From contig NZ_CP036172.1 of assembly GCF_017357525.1 (NCBI RefSeq), forward strand, positions 2,454,561-2,518,560: a stretch of 64,000 bases of DNA. Direction: 5' to 3'. How positions within the stretch are numbered: position 1 is the first letter of the stretch; the number at the start of each line of letters is the position of its first letter. A program made the translations under genes and the position numbers. Of this stretch, positions 1-9,531 are shown piece by piece. Origin of the DNA: Methanofollis aquaemaris (GTDB lineage: Archaea; Halobacteriota; Methanomicrobia; Methanomicrobiales; Methanofollaceae). Below the pieces are notes generated by a model. The model had not been told where the DNA came from. It did not search any database and worked only from the letters and a program-made list of their open reading frames with translations.

Positions 1-247
1 TCGCCACCGTCGAGGGTTCGGGTTCCCCGAACCCTCGTATTATGAGGATAGGGGTGGCGGCATATCGTAGAAAATATGGGCTCTGGAGAATTGCTCATGA
101 GGCGAACGCATGCCTCAAGCATATGTGATGAAAATGTTTCGTCGTTCGATCGCTCTTTTTCAAGACTGAAGAACCGATGGGGATCGTGTTCCATCGCCAC
201 CCCCCCGCCAAAAAGTACCATGGGGCCCCATCACCTCCGCAAAAAAA
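1..247. repeat. Gene-free edge region with two dispersed repeats
   Basis: No credible gene. Positions 9-58 hold a hairpin-type repeat (GGGTTCGGGTTCCCCGAACCC core followed by a GAGGATAGGGGTGG tail) that recurs at 33727-33777 and 33849-33900. Positions about 95-215 resemble sequence at 7700-7770, 15600-15720 and 27373-27480, sharing a GCATGA, CGAACGCA and GCCTCAAGC pattern. An 82-codon open frame here spans both repeats, is arginine- and proline-rich and looks spurious. Confidence 0.6.
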
Positions 248-784
248 TTATTTCGATTTCGCTTCTTCCTTCAAGAACGCGACGGTCTTGCCCAGCGCCT
301 CGACCGTCTCCTCCTCGCCGGTGAGATACTCCTTAAGGGCGCGGTAGAGCATGAGCATCAGGTCGTAGCCGTAGATCTCCACCGCCTCCGCCGGGGTGAG
401 GGGGCAGAAATACGAGTCGACCATCTGACCGTCGGCACTGTACATCAGTTCGGCGAACTCCCCCTTCTCGGTGAGGACGCAGTACTGGTCGGCCACCTTC
501 TTGCTCGCATCGTCGGGACGGTACGGCATCGGGTCGGTCTTGCCCAGCACGATCATCTTCTCCCGGTAGTACAGGGGCTTGAAGATCTGCCCCTGTGCGT
601 CCTGCCGCCCGGCCTCGAGGAGGCTGACCCCGACCTCACCGATGAGGGGCGCCGCCATCTCGCCCATCCGCACGAGCAGGTCGGCCTCCTGTCCGGCAAG
701 GTCGCCGGCGAGATGTTCCTTCTCCTCTTTCGCCGCTTTGATCCGGTTGATAAGGGCCGCAAGCCCCGCTTCGATCTCGTCCAT
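248..784 (-). CDS. Conserved hypothetical protein, 178 aa
   Basis: I do not recognise a named family. The protein is acidic and soluble, with no signal peptide or membrane segment. The first 35 residues look like a charged coiled coil (MDEIEAGLAALINRIKAAKE), the middle is mixed alpha/beta, and the end is helical and Lys/Glu-rich. It starts two bases after the stop of the upstream methylthiotransferase gene, so the two are almost certainly cotranscribed. That suggests, but does not show, a role connected with tRNA modification. It is probably restricted to methanogens of this order (inference). Confidence 0.7.
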   Translation of the reverse strand: MDEIEAGLAALINRIKAAKEEKEHLAGDLAGQEADLLVRMGEMAAPLIGEVGVSLLEAGRQDAQGQIFKPLYYREKMIVLGKTDPMPYRPDDASKKVADQYCVLTEKGEFAELMYSADGQMVDSYFCPLTPAEAVEIYGYDLMLMLYRALKEYLTGEEETVEALGKTVAFLKEEAKSK

Positions 785-786
785 GC

Positions 787-2055
787 CTAGTGCTCCGTTG
801 ATACTGAGTTAGGTTTCTCACTATATGTAGATCCTTCTTTCAGCCTTCCGGTCATGTACACCGTCCGGTTCCCGGTGACCTCCACCTCGATCCACGTCCC
901 CGGCCTCAGGTCTCCCTGGACCACGATCTCGCGGTAGGCCTGGTCGCGGGCCACCACCGAGCCCGGCCGCTTCTGCCCGACCACCACCGCCCGCACGACC
1001 CGGCCCAGCACCGCCTCGTTCTTCTCGGAAAAGATCCGTTTGACCGTTGCGTCGAGAAGCCGTGAACGCGCCTTCACCACCCGTCCGGGCACCTGCTTCA
1101 TCTCGGCCGCCGGCGTGCCCGGCCGCACCGAGTAGCGCGTGATGTTCACCTTGTCGGGCCTGACCCGCTCGACCATTGCGAGGGTCTCGGCAAAGTCCTC
1201 CTCGGTCTCGGTCGGGTAGCCGACGATGATGTCGGTGCAGATCCGCACCCCCGGCACCCCGGCCCTGAAGGTCGCGACGATCCGCTCGAACTCCTCGACT
1301 GTGTTGCCCCGCCGCATCGCCGCGAGCACCCGGTCACACCCCGACTGGACCGGGAGATGAATGAACGAGAAGACCTTCTCGTCCCGGCACGCCTCTACCA
1401 GGGAGTCGAGCGAGTCCAGTACCGTCGCCGGGTTCATCATCCCGAGGCGCAGCCTGAACTCGCCCGGCACCGCCGTCATCGCCCGCACCAGGTCGGGCAG
1501 ACGCCCGTCCCCGTCCAGGTCCATCCCCCAGGCGCTCACGTCCTGCGCCGTCACCTGCACCTCCGCGACGCCGTCCTCCGCCAGGGCCGCGAGATCTCCA
1601 CAAATCCTATCAACCGGCCTGCTCTTCAGCCTCCCCCGCGCCGCACGGGTGATGCAGTAGGCGCACCGGCCCATACACCCGGAGGAGACCTGGAGGATCC
1701 CGACCGCGCCCCCGGTCTTCGCACACCCTGCCGGCCAGCGCCGGTCGATCTCGGCCGGGAGGACGAGGTGCGCATGCGGCGCCGCGGCCAGGATCGCATC
1801 GCCCATGACCACCGGCATGCACCCGGTGACCACCAGGTCGCGGTCCGCGCACGCTCCGATCCGCCTGAGCATCTCCCGCTCGGTCCGGCCGATGACGATA
1901 CAGGTGTTGATGACGACCAGATCGGCCGCCTCCGGATCGTCGACGACGGTGCACCCCTGCCCCTCCAGGATGCCGGCCAACCGGTGAGAATCGGCCTGGT
2001 TGTAGGTGCATCCGTAGGTCTCGATCCACACCCGCCTGTCCCTGAACTCGTCCAT
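787..2055 (-). CDS. tRNA (N6-threonylcarbamoyladenosine-C2)-methylthiotransferase
   Basis: Radical-SAM enzyme of the MiaB/CDKAL1 group that converts t6A37 of tRNA to ms2t6A; archaeal members belong to the e-MtaB class. The N-terminal UPF0004 domain carries the cluster cysteines in TYGCTYNQAD, INTCIVIG and VTGCMPVV. The radical-SAM CxxxCxxC appears as SGCMGRCAYC near residue 145, and the last ~60 residues fit a TRAM RNA-binding domain. Length (422 aa) is normal. The ATG at 2055 (MDEFRDRRVWIETYG) is chosen because it begins just before the conserved domain; the frame extends seven codons further upstream. The unknown 178-aa gene follows directly. Confidence 0.88.
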   Translation of the reverse strand: MDEFRDRRVWIETYGCTYNQADSHRLAGILEGQGCTVVDDPEAADLVVINTCIVIGRTEREMLRRIGACADRDLVVTGCMPVVMGDAILAAAPHAHLVLPAEIDRRWPAGCAKTGGAVGILQVSSGCMGRCAYCITRAARGRLKSRPVDRICGDLAALAEDGVAEVQVTAQDVSAWGMDLDGDGRLPDLVRAMTAVPGEFRLRLGMMNPATVLDSLDSLVEACRDEKVFSFIHLPVQSGCDRVLAAMRRGNTVEEFERIVATFRAGVPGVRICTDIIVGYPTETEEDFAETLAMVERVRPDKVNITRYSVRPGTPAAEMKQVPGRVVKARSRLLDATVKRIFSEKNEAVLGRVVRAVVVGQKRPGSVVARDQAYREIVVQGDLRPGTWIEVEVTGNRTVYMTGRLKEGSTYSEKPNSVSTEH

Positions 2056-2164
2056 CCCTATACCCTCTGTTCCCACCCCATATCAGTCTGCAGACTGCGG
2101 CCGCAGAGGGCGCCGGATCCTCCCCAGCACAACCCTTAACCCCCCTTCCACCTATCATATACAG

Positions 2165-2926
2165 ATGCTCACCATAGGCCTGCTGGGGTGCGGCAATATC
2201 GGGAATATCATAATTAAAAATCATGTAGGAGTCGATATTGTCGCCCTTTTTGACCAGATGCCAGGACGTGCAGAGGAGGCCGGGAAACTCTGCGACGCGA
2301 AGGCGTTTGGAAATATCGAAGACTTTCTCAATGAAGACTACGATATCGTTGTTGAAGCGGCTTCCATCGATGCCGCTCAGAAATATGCAGCCTCGGTTCT
2401 TGAACATGGGAAAGACCTTGTCGTCATGAGTGTCGGGGTTTTCGCAGACGAATTGTTCAGGCAGGAGATCATCGACCTCGCCTCGTCTCTCGGCAGAAAG
2501 ATCTATATTCCGAGCGGGGCGATCTTCGGACTCGACAACCTCAAGATCGGGCAGGTCTCAGGGATCACCAGACTGCTGCTGCGCACGACCAAGAACCCGC
2601 GGTCCCTCAATATCGAAGAGTGCGCCGAACGCACGTGCCTCTTCTCAGGGATGGCGAACGAGTGCATCAAGCACTATCCCAAGAATACCAACGTCTCGGT
2701 CGCCCTCGAACTCGCCGCCGGACGGGATGTGGAAGTGGAACTCTGGGCCGACCCGAGCGTCGACAGGAACGTGCACGAGATCTTCATCGAAGGGGACTTC
2801 GGTGAGGCGACGATCACCGTGAAGAACCTGCCGAGTCCTGACAACCCGGCGACAAGTTATCTTGCCGCGCTCTCGATCGTGACCCTGCTCAAGAACCTCG
2901 GCGAACCGATGAGAGTGGGAACATGA
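2165..2926 (+). CDS. nadX: L-aspartate dehydrogenase
   Basis: NAD(P)-dependent oxidation of L-aspartate to iminoaspartate, the first step of NAD synthesis in organisms without aspartate oxidase. The N-terminus has a Rossmann motif (GLLGCGNIGNI), residues ~115-125 carry the SGAIFGLDN segment, and the catalytic His lies in NVHEIFIEG near residue 215. Length (253 aa) is normal. Its stop overlaps the nadA start by 4 bp (ATGA), and nadC follows, so this is a complete de novo quinolinate pathway operon. The source of iminoaspartate is therefore a dehydrogenase, as expected for an anaerobe. Confidence 0.93.
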   Translation: MLTIGLLGCGNIGNIIIKNHVGVDIVALFDQMPGRAEEAGKLCDAKAFGNIEDFLNEDYDIVVEAASIDAAQKYAASVLEHGKDLVVMSVGVFADELFRQEIIDLASSLGRKIYIPSGAIFGLDNLKIGQVSGITRLLLRTTKNPRSLNIEECAERTCLFSGMANECIKHYPKNTNVSVALELAAGRDVEVELWADPSVDRNVHEIFIEGDFGEATITVKNLPSPDNPATSYLAALSIVTLLKNLGEPMRVGT

Positions 2927-3816
2927 TCCAGGATGAAATACGGAAACTCAAAGAAGAACAGGGCGCGGTAATCCTCGCCCACAACTACCAGATACCTGAG
3001 GTCCAGGAGATCGCCGATTTTGTAGGCGACAGCCTGGAACTTGCGATCAAGGCCAAGGAAGCCACGGCTGACGTGCTCGTCTTCTGCGGGGTCGAGTTCA
3101 TGGCCGAGACGGCGAAGATCCTCAACCCGTCGAGGAAGGTGCTCCTCCCGGTGAAGAATGCCGGGTGCCCGCTCGCTGACTGTCTCACCCCAGAGATGGT
3201 CCGCGAGGCGAAGGCCCGCCACCCGAACGCCGCCGTCGTGCTGTACGTCAACTCGACGATCGAGTCGAAGGCCGAGGCCGATATCACCTGCACCTCGGCG
3301 AACGCCGTCGAGGTGGTGGAGTCCCTCGCCGAGAAGACGGTGCTCTTCGGGCCGGACGCCAACCTGGCGCACTATGTCGCAGAGCAGGTGTCGGGGAAGA
3401 CGATCATCCCCCTCCCCGCGGACGGTCACTGTCCGGTCCACCGGGAATACACCCTTGCCGACGTCGAGGCCGCCCATGCGAGGGGCGACGCCGTGGTCTG
3501 CCACCCCGAGTGCGACCCTGAGGTGCAGGAGGCCTCCGACCTCGTCGCCTCGACCGGCGGGATGGCCAGGCAGGCGCACCTCCACCAGAACTGGACGGTG
3601 CTCACCGAGGAGGGGATGGCCTACCGTCTCGGCCGCCTCTTCCCCGACCGCACTTTCCATGCCGTCGAGGGAGTCGTCTGCGAGGACATGAAGCGCACGA
3701 CCCTCGAAGACGTGCGCCGGGCCCTCGAGACCGGGGAGTACGAGGTGACGATCGACGAGGAGATCGCCGACCGCGCCCGGAAGGCCATCGAACGGATGAT
3801 CGCCCTCAGGGGGTGA
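2923..3816 (+). CDS. nadA: Quinolinate synthase
   Basis: Condenses iminoaspartate with dihydroxyacetone phosphate to give quinolinate, using a [4Fe-4S] cluster. Candidate cluster cysteines are visible in the CGVEF segment (near residue 50), in the HPEC/CDPEV region (near 190) and in VVCEDM (near 250). The N-terminal AHNYQIPEVQEIADFVGDS is a family hallmark. At 297 aa it is a typical archaeal NadA. It overlaps nadX upstream by 4 bp and nadC downstream by 4 bp (GTGA), which indicates translational coupling of the three enzymes. Confidence 0.95.
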   Translation: MIQDEIRKLKEEQGAVILAHNYQIPEVQEIADFVGDSLELAIKAKEATADVLVFCGVEFMAETAKILNPSRKVLLPVKNAGCPLADCLTPEMVREAKARHPNAAVVLYVNSTIESKAEADITCTSANAVEVVESLAEKTVLFGPDANLAHYVAEQVSGKTIIPLPADGHCPVHREYTLADVEAAHARGDAVVCHPECDPEVQEASDLVASTGGMARQAHLHQNWTVLTEEGMAYRLGRLFPDRTFHAVEGVVCEDMKRTTLEDVRRALETGEYEVTIDEEIADRARKAIERMIALRG

Positions 3817-4655
3817 AAAACACGACCGTCGACCTCGGGCGCCTCATCTCGTTCCTGGAGGAGGACGCTCCCTTCGGGGACATCACCTCCGAGGCCGTGG
3901 TGCCCGCGGACGCCGTGCTCACGGCCGGGGTCAGGACGCGGGAGCGATGCGTCGTCGCCGGACTCGAGGAGGGCGTCGCCCTCTTCAGGCATCTCGGCGT
4001 CGAGGCCGAGGCGAAGGTCGAGGACGGGGCGGAGGTCGACCCCGGCACGACGGTGATGACCGTCTCCGGGCCGGCCCGCGCCGTGCTCCTGGGCGAGCGC
4101 ACCGTCCTCAACCTCATCGGTCGGATGAGCGGGATCGCCACCGCGACAAGGGAGGTGGTGCGGGCGGTGGAGGCCGTCGACCCGCATCTCAGGGTCGCCT
4201 CCACCAGGAAAACCGCACCCGGACTCCGGGCCCTCGACAAGAAGGCCGCGGTCCTCGGCGGCGGGGAGGGCCACCGCCGCTCTCTCTCCGACATGTTCCT
4301 CATCAAGGACAACCATCTCGGCCTCGTCGGGTTCGAGGAGGCGGTGCGGCGGGCACGGGCCTACTCGGTCTATCACAAGGTGGAGATCGAGGTGGAGACT
4401 GTGGAGGACGCCGTCGTAGCCGCCAGGGCCGGGGCGGACCTGATCCTCCTCGACAACATGACGCCCGCCGCGGTCTCCGCCGCCGTCGAGGCACTCAAGG
4501 CGGCCGGTCTGCGCGACCGCGTCCTCATCGAGGTTTCGGGCGGGATCACGCCGGAGACCGCCCCAAAGTATGGAGGGACGGGGGCGGATCTCGTCAGCAT
4601 GGGAGCCCTGACCCATACGGTCCGGAATGTGGACGTGGGGCTCGATATCGTCTGA
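3813..4655 (+). CDS. nadC: Nicotinate-nucleotide pyrophosphorylase (carboxylating)
   Basis: Converts quinolinate and PRPP to nicotinate mononucleotide, CO2 and PPi. Signature segments are STRKTAPGLRALDKKAA (substrate-binding Arg and Lys), GGGEGHRRSLSDMFLIKDNH and the C-terminal EVSGGITPETAP phosphate-binding loop. The start is a GTG at 3813 that overlaps the nadA TGA in a GTGA arrangement; no ATG lies nearby in frame before the conserved domain. Length 280 aa is normal. It is the last gene of the nadXAC operon; about 100 bp separate it from the HEAT-repeat gene. Confidence 0.94.
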   Translation: MKNTTVDLGRLISFLEEDAPFGDITSEAVVPADAVLTAGVRTRERCVVAGLEEGVALFRHLGVEAEAKVEDGAEVDPGTTVMTVSGPARAVLLGERTVLNLIGRMSGIATATREVVRAVEAVDPHLRVASTRKTAPGLRALDKKAAVLGGGEGHRRSLSDMFLIKDNHLGLVGFEEAVRRARAYSVYHKVEIEVETVEDAVVAARAGADLILLDNMTPAAVSAAVEALKAAGLRDRVLIEVSGGITPETAPKYGGTGADLVSMGALTHTVRNVDVGLDIV

Positions 4656-4759
4656 AATTCGGTATGCTCGGGGGGGCGCGCTTCTCGTTGTAGCAAGGCG
4701 TGGCGGGAAGTTTGATAAGATTTCACACCGTAGTGATTAAGTCATTTCAGGATTGGAGC

Positions 4760-5785
4760 ATGGGAGCACATATTCGGGACACCAATAGCCAGGAAGGTGA
4801 GATAGAAGATTCTCTGGCAGACGAGATCGAGGGGTTGATCCTCGACCTCAAGGATCCGAACCTCGCCGCCAGGTGGGAGGCGGTTGCCTCCCTCGTGGAG
4901 ATCGGGGTACCTGCTGTCCCGCGGCTCATCGAAGCGCTCCAGGACCAGAACAAATACGTGCGCTGGGGTGTGGCCGAGGCCCTCGGCAAGATCGGGGACG
5001 AGCGGGCGGTCGGGGCCCTGGTCAGGGTATTGAGAGATAAAGATAAGGACGTCCGCTGGAAGGCGGCGATCAGCCTCGGCGGGATGCAGGCCTCGGACGC
5101 TGTCTGCGCCCTGATCAAGGCGCTCAGGGACGACGATCCGGACGTCAGGTGGGGGGCGGCGACCGGACTTGGCGAGATCGGGGATCCGAGAGCGGTGGAG
5201 TATCTCCTCGACGCCCTCGACGAGAAGGACGGGCCCGACGGCCGGGATGGGATCGTCTTCGCCCTCGGCGAACTCGGCGACCGCCGGGCGGTCGGTCCCC
5301 TCATCGAGGCCCTGGACGACAAAAATTACGAGATCAGGTTCGAGGCCGCAAAAGCCCTCGGCAAGATCGGCGACCCCGCAGCCGAAGAGCCCCTCCTCGA
5401 TCACCTCAGGGACCGGAACTGGGAGGTGAGGCTTGTCGCCGCGGAGGCGGTCGTCAAGATCGGCGGCACCGACGTGACCGACTCGCTTCTCGCCCTCCTC
5501 ACCGACAACTCGGCCGACGTGCGAAGGACGGCCGTCGAGATCCTCGGGGAGATCGGGGATCTCAGAGCTGTGGAACCGCTCGTCGCCGTCCTCAGGCACG
5601 ACGAGAACTGCCGGTACGAAGCCGCGGAGGCACTCGGCAAGATCGGGGACATCAGGGCCTTTGTTCCGCTCCAGCAGGTCTACGACTTCTGCGACCCCTG
5701 CGTCAAGGTCGCGGTCCTCAACTCGCTCACGGCAATCCGAATGAAAAACAGGAATCTCGCTGACCCGCAGGTCAGCGGACAATAA
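4760..5785 (+). CDS. HEAT-repeat (PBS lyase-like) protein
   Basis: Composed almost entirely of ~31-residue HEAT-like repeats, about nine between residues 35 and 330. The recurring pattern is RWEAVxxLxxIGxPxAVxxLIxALxDxxxxVRWxAAxALGxIGDxRA. Such alpha-solenoids are protein-protein scaffolds; the partner cannot be deduced. The ATG at 4760 (MGAHIRDTN) is preferred over a GTG at 4700 because the intervening 20 residues are not repeat-like. The 3' end overlaps the convergent universal stress gene by 14 bp, so the two transcripts are antisense at their tails. Confidence 0.85.
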   Translation: MGAHIRDTNSQEGEIEDSLADEIEGLILDLKDPNLAARWEAVASLVEIGVPAVPRLIEALQDQNKYVRWGVAEALGKIGDERAVGALVRVLRDKDKDVRWKAAISLGGMQASDAVCALIKALRDDDPDVRWGAATGLGEIGDPRAVEYLLDALDEKDGPDGRDGIVFALGELGDRRAVGPLIEALDDKNYEIRFEAAKALGKIGDPAAEEPLLDHLRDRNWEVRLVAAEAVVKIGGTDVTDSLLALLTDNSADVRRTAVEILGEIGDLRAVEPLVAVLRHDENCRYEAAEALGKIGDIRAFVPLQQVYDFCDPCVKVAVLNSLTAIRMKNRNLADPQVSGQ

Positions 5786-6224
5786 GCACCGGGGTCTCGA
5801 TCTCCCCGCTGATCTCGCCCAGGGTGCTGCCAAGTTGCAGACGGCCGGTCCGGCCGTGGGCGCCCATCACGACGAGCGAGTACCCCCCGGCGTTGACCTC
5901 CCTGACGATCTCCTCTCTTCTACTCCCTTCGGCGACTCTGGAGGTGCACCGGCATCCTTCCTCCGCGCAGTACACCTTGAGGTTCTCGAGCTCGTCTTTG
6001 AGACTCTGGTGCATCGAGTCCCAGATATTCTGTTCGTAGGTTCCGATGATCTCGCACCGGTCGCTCTGGGTGCAGTAGTTGAAGGCCATCACCCGCGCCT
6101 CCCGCCGGTCCATGACGCTGAGGAGAACGATCTCGGAGTCTTTTTTCCGTTTTGCAATTGAGACGGCGTGCAGTGCCGCTTTGTGACCCCACTTGGAGCC
6201 GTCGATGAGTGCCAGTATCTTCAT
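5772..6224 (-). CDS. Universal stress protein, UspA family
   Basis: Cytoplasmic nucleotide-binding UspA-fold protein of 150 aa. The N-terminus MKILALIDGSKWGHKA is the first beta strand and loop, and GAHGRTGRLQLGS near residue 120 is the ATP-binding GxxGRxxxGS motif. The middle segment contains several cysteines (residues ~50-90), which is less usual. It begins 4 bp after the stop of the 6229-7506 permease and should be translated from the same message, suggesting that it regulates or senses the state of that transporter (inference). Confidence 0.9.
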   Translation of the reverse strand: MKILALIDGSKWGHKAALHAVSIAKRKKDSEIVLLSVMDRREARVMAFNYCTQSDRCEIIGTYEQNIWDSMHQSLKDELENLKVYCAEEGCRCTSRVAEGSRREEIVREVNAGGYSLVVMGAHGRTGRLQLGSTLGEISGEIETPVLIVR

Positions 6225-6228
6225 TCCA

Positions 6229-7506
6229 TCACCACATGAAGCGCAGCCAGAGGAGGCCGAGGCCGATCGTCACGCTGAGGAAGAGGACGATCATCCCTAC
6301 CTTCAGGAATTCGATGAAGCTGATATTTATGCCTTCCCGCTCGGCGACCCCGAGGACCACCACATTTGCCGAAGCGCCGATGGCCGTCCCGTTTCCGCCG
6401 AGACATGCGCCCAGGGAGAGGGCCCACCAGAGAGGACCGACGTCCATCGCCGTGCCCATGTCCCTGATGAGAGGGATGAGGGTGGCGGTGAGCGGGATGT
6501 TGTCCACGAAGGCCGAGGCGATGGCCGAGAACCATGCGATGATGATCATCGCCTCGCCGGTGGAGGAGACATGGCCGACGACGAAGTTCGCGACCTGGGC
6601 AATGAGCCCGGTCTCGACGAGGGCACCGACGATGACAAAGAGCCCGCCGAAGAAGAAGAGGGCGGGCCACTCGATCTTCTCTAGGACTTCTTCGGGCGGC
6701 ACGCGGCTCCAGAAGAGGATGAGCGCCGCACCGGTCAGGGCCACGACGGCAGGCTCCACCCCGAGTTCGCCGTGGACGAAGAAGAGGACGACGACCAGGA
6801 GGATGGTGACCACCGACTTGATGAAGAGCGAGCGGTCCTTGATCGCCGCCCGCTCGTCCAGGCCCTCAAGGGTCCGGACGATCTTCTCCATCGCCTCCTT
6901 CCCGACGGCGATCTTCTTGCGGTAGAGGAGGGCCAGGAAGAGGATGACCACCACGAAGTCGACGGCGACGATCGGTCCCATCGTGAAGAGGAAGTCGTTG
7001 AACCCGAGGCCGGCGGCCGAGCCGATCATGATGTTCGGGGGGTCGCCGATGAGCGTCGCCGCCCCGCCCACGTTGGAGGCGAAGATCTCGGTGAGGAGGA
7101 AGGGGACCGGGTTGAGCTCCATGACTCTCGCGATGTACAGGAGCATCGGGGTGAGGAGGAGCACCGTCGTCACGTTGTCCAGGAAGGCGCTCGTCACCGC
7201 GGTCACGAGGGCGAAGAGGACCAGCACCCGCATCGGGCTGCCCTTCGAGAGTTTGGCGGTCTTGATCGCGATGTACTCGAAGAGTCCGCTCCCGCGTGCG
7301 GTGTTCACGATGATCATCATCCCCATCAGGAGGAAGATGGTGCCGAGGTCCAGGTATTCGGGGATCTTTTCCCAGGGGACGATCCCGGCGAAGGCGATCA
7401 CCGCGGCGCCGGCCATCGCCGCCACGGCCCGGTGGATCCGCTCGTCGATGATCAGGGCGTAGGTGAAGAGGAAGATCGCGATGGCGATGAGTTCAGGGCC
7501 GGTCAT
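6229..7506 (-). CDS. ArsB/NhaD-type ion transporter (permease 1)
   Basis: Integral membrane permease of the ion transporter superfamily (ArsB, NhaD, SLC13/P-protein relatives), 425 aa with about 11-12 hydrophobic segments. Two re-entrant repeat signatures are visible: NVGGAATLIGDPPNIMIGS near residue 150 and LGGNGTAIGASANVVVLG near residue 380. A charged cytoplasmic loop (KEAMEKIVRTLEGLDERAA) sits in the middle. The substrate cannot be told from sequence; Na+/H+ exchange, arsenite or dicarboxylates are all possible. It forms a pair with the UspA gene just downstream and has a close paralogue at 8246-9520. Confidence 0.87.
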   Translation of the reverse strand: MTGPELIAIAIFLFTYALIIDERIHRAVAAMAGAAVIAFAGIVPWEKIPEYLDLGTIFLLMGMMIIVNTARGSGLFEYIAIKTAKLSKGSPMRVLVLFALVTAVTSAFLDNVTTVLLLTPMLLYIARVMELNPVPFLLTEIFASNVGGAATLIGDPPNIMIGSAAGLGFNDFLFTMGPIVAVDFVVVILFLALLYRKKIAVGKEAMEKIVRTLEGLDERAAIKDRSLFIKSVVTILLVVVLFFVHGELGVEPAVVALTGAALILFWSRVPPEEVLEKIEWPALFFFGGLFVIVGALVETGLIAQVANFVVGHVSSTGEAMIIIAWFSAIASAFVDNIPLTATLIPLIRDMGTAMDVGPLWWALSLGACLGGNGTAIGASANVVVLGVAEREGINISFIEFLKVGMIVLFLSVTIGLGLLWLRFMW

Positions 7507-8245
7507 CTCGTCTCCTCTGATTTTTCGTGAGTGTGTGGCTCACATGATCTGGTGTTCGTGTTCTCTGCCTCCCGGAGAAGGTCGATAGTATGAATTGCAG
7601 AAGAAGTGTTGTCGCCCCCGCTACATCAGGCTTGCGAAGAAAACGATCATGCCCCGGAATGGGACTGAAAATCCGGTTTTGTTGAGAGCCCCGGCTGTGT
7701 AGAATCAAGCATGAGCCGAGCGCACGCTTCAGGCATACTGCATGAAAATCGCTCAGAGTAATGTTACAGAGCGTGGAAGGGCTTGATCCCTCTCCTCACG
7801 ATCAGGCAACAAGTGGGAATAGAAACCAGCGCCGCCCCCGGCCCCCAGCGCGAGACAACGGAGAAAATTCTTCGAGGGGGCGGCCCTCTGCTCTCGCGCC
7901 GTCTCCTGGTGTCGAGTCATCAGTCAAATTTCTGGCCAGGGACTCTTGATCACGCTCTTCATGGCGGAGCAGCGGGCAAGAAAACCGCTTCGTTGCCGCC
8001 CTGCCCCTATCTTCGCCGTGGGGGGGGTCCGGGGGGGGTCTCCCCCCGGCGAGAGAGAGCAGGGTAAAGTTTCTCGTTCTTCTGTTGGGGGCGGCCCGTC
8101 TGATCGACGTGCCTACCCCCATGCTCCACCAGGGATTGAGAACCCCTGCGTGATTTCTCCGGGAAGACACAAACAGAAGATCGATCCCCTCGACAAAAGC
8201 GGGGAGGCCTCTCCTCCGCCCCCAAAAATACGAGTTCCCCCGTCC
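7507..8245. repeat. Gene-free region between the two permeases with dispersed repeats
   Basis: No supported gene in ~740 bp. Positions ~7700-7770 carry the CATGAGCCGAGCGCACGC-type repeat also seen near 95, 15600 and 27373. Positions ~7994-8055 carry a GC-rich hairpin (GGGGGGGTCCGGGG and TCTCCCCCCGG) of the family also found at 15713, 27686, 32487, 33943 and 45017. Open frames across it are arginine- and proline-rich shadows. The first ~150 bases upstream of permease 1 should contain its promoter, but I cannot place a convincing TATA box. Confidence 0.55.
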
Positions 8246-9520
8246 TCATGTGAACATGAGGAGGAGGATGCCGAGGCCGACGGCCACGGTCACGACGAGG
8301 ATGAGCATCCCCATCTTGAGGAACTCCATGAACGAGATGGAGATCCCCTCGCGCTCGGCGATCCCGATGACCACGACGTTCGCCGAGGCGGCGATCGCCG
8401 TCCCGTTCCCGCCCATGCAGGCGCCAAGAGAGAGGGCCCACCAGAGGGGCTCGACCTCCATCGTCATCCCCATGTCCTGGATGAGAGGGATAAGGGTGGC
8501 GGTGAGCGGGATGTTGTCCACGATTGCCGAGGCGATGGCCGAGAACCAGGCGATGATGATCATCGCCTCGCCGGTGGTGTTGACGTGGCTGACCACGAAA
8601 CCGGCGACCTGTGAGATGAGCCCGGTCTCGACGAGGGCGCCGACGATGATGAAGAGCCCGCCGAAGAAGAAGAGGGCCGGCCACTCGATCTTCTCCAGGA
8701 TCTCTTCGGGCGGCACGCGGCTCCAGAAGAGGATGATCGCCGCACCGGTCAGGGCCACGATCGCGGGCTCGACTCCGAGACTGCCGTGGACGAAGAAAAG
8801 GGCGACGACCAGGAAGATCGTGATCACCGATTTGTTGAAGAGCGAGCGGTCTTTGATCGCCGCCCGCTCGTCCAGGTCGTCGATGGTCTTTGCGATCTTG
8901 CTCTGTTCTTCGGGCTCGACCCGCAGCTGTTTGCCGTAGATGAAGTAGAGCATGATCAGCACGATGACCATGTCGACGAGGACGACCGGCCCCATCGTCA
9001 TGAGGAAGTCGTTGAAGCCGAGGCCGGCGGCCGACCCGATCATGATGTTGGGCGGATCGCCGATGAGCGTCGCCGCCCCGCCCACGTTGGAGGCGAAGAT
9101 CTCCGAGAGGAGGAAGGGGATCGGGTTGAGCTTCATCAGTTTCGCGATGTAGAGGAGCATCGGGGTGAGGAGGAGCACCGTTGTCACGTTGTCCAGGAAG
9201 GCGCTCGTCACCGCGGTCACGATCGAGAAGAGGATCAGCACCCGCATCGGACTGCCTTTCGCGAGTTTTGCGGTCCTGATCGCGATGTACTCGAAGAGCC
9301 CGCTCCCGCGAGCGGTGTTCACGATGATCATCATCCCCATCAGGAGGAAGATCGTCCCGAGGTCCAGGTATTCGGGAACCTTTTCCCAGGGGACGACCTG
9401 GGTGAAGGTGATCACCGCGGCGCCGGCCATCGCGGCCACGGCCCGGTGGATCCGTTCGTCGATGATCAGTGCGTAGGTGATGAGAAATACGCCTATTGCA
9501 ATGAGTTCTGCTTCTATCAT
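8246..9520 (-). CDS. ArsB/NhaD-type ion transporter (permease 2)
   Basis: Paralogue of the 6229-7506 permease and very similar along its whole length, including RIHRAVAAMAGAAVI, the NVGGAATLIGDPPNIMIGS signature, GGNGTAIAASANVV near the C-terminus and the same transmembrane layout. The main differences are the central cytoplasmic loop (here YGKQLRVEPEEQSKIAKT) and the last 30 residues. It lies 11 bp downstream of a UspA gene, so gene order is reversed relative to the first pair. The substrate is unknown. Duplication and retention suggest different substrates or affinities (inference). Confidence 0.87.
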   Translation of the reverse strand: MIEAELIAIGVFLITYALIIDERIHRAVAAMAGAAVITFTQVVPWEKVPEYLDLGTIFLLMGMMIIVNTARGSGLFEYIAIRTAKLAKGSPMRVLILFSIVTAVTSAFLDNVTTVLLLTPMLLYIAKLMKLNPIPFLLSEIFASNVGGAATLIGDPPNIMIGSAAGLGFNDFLMTMGPVVLVDMVIVLIMLYFIYGKQLRVEPEEQSKIAKTIDDLDERAAIKDRSLFNKSVITIFLVVALFFVHGSLGVEPAIVALTGAAIILFWSRVPPEEILEKIEWPALFFFGGLFIIVGALVETGLISQVAGFVVSHVNTTGEAMIIIAWFSAIASAIVDNIPLTATLIPLIQDMGMTMEVEPLWWALSLGACMGGNGTAIAASANVVVIGIAEREGISISFMEFLKMGMLILVVTVAVGLGILLLMFT

Positions 9521-9531
9521 GGCTGATATCT

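Noticed and set aside
1357-2139. 260-codon open frame on the plus strand
   Set aside because: Lies opposite the methylthiotransferase gene, is arginine/proline-rich and has no motif; a GC-codon shadow.
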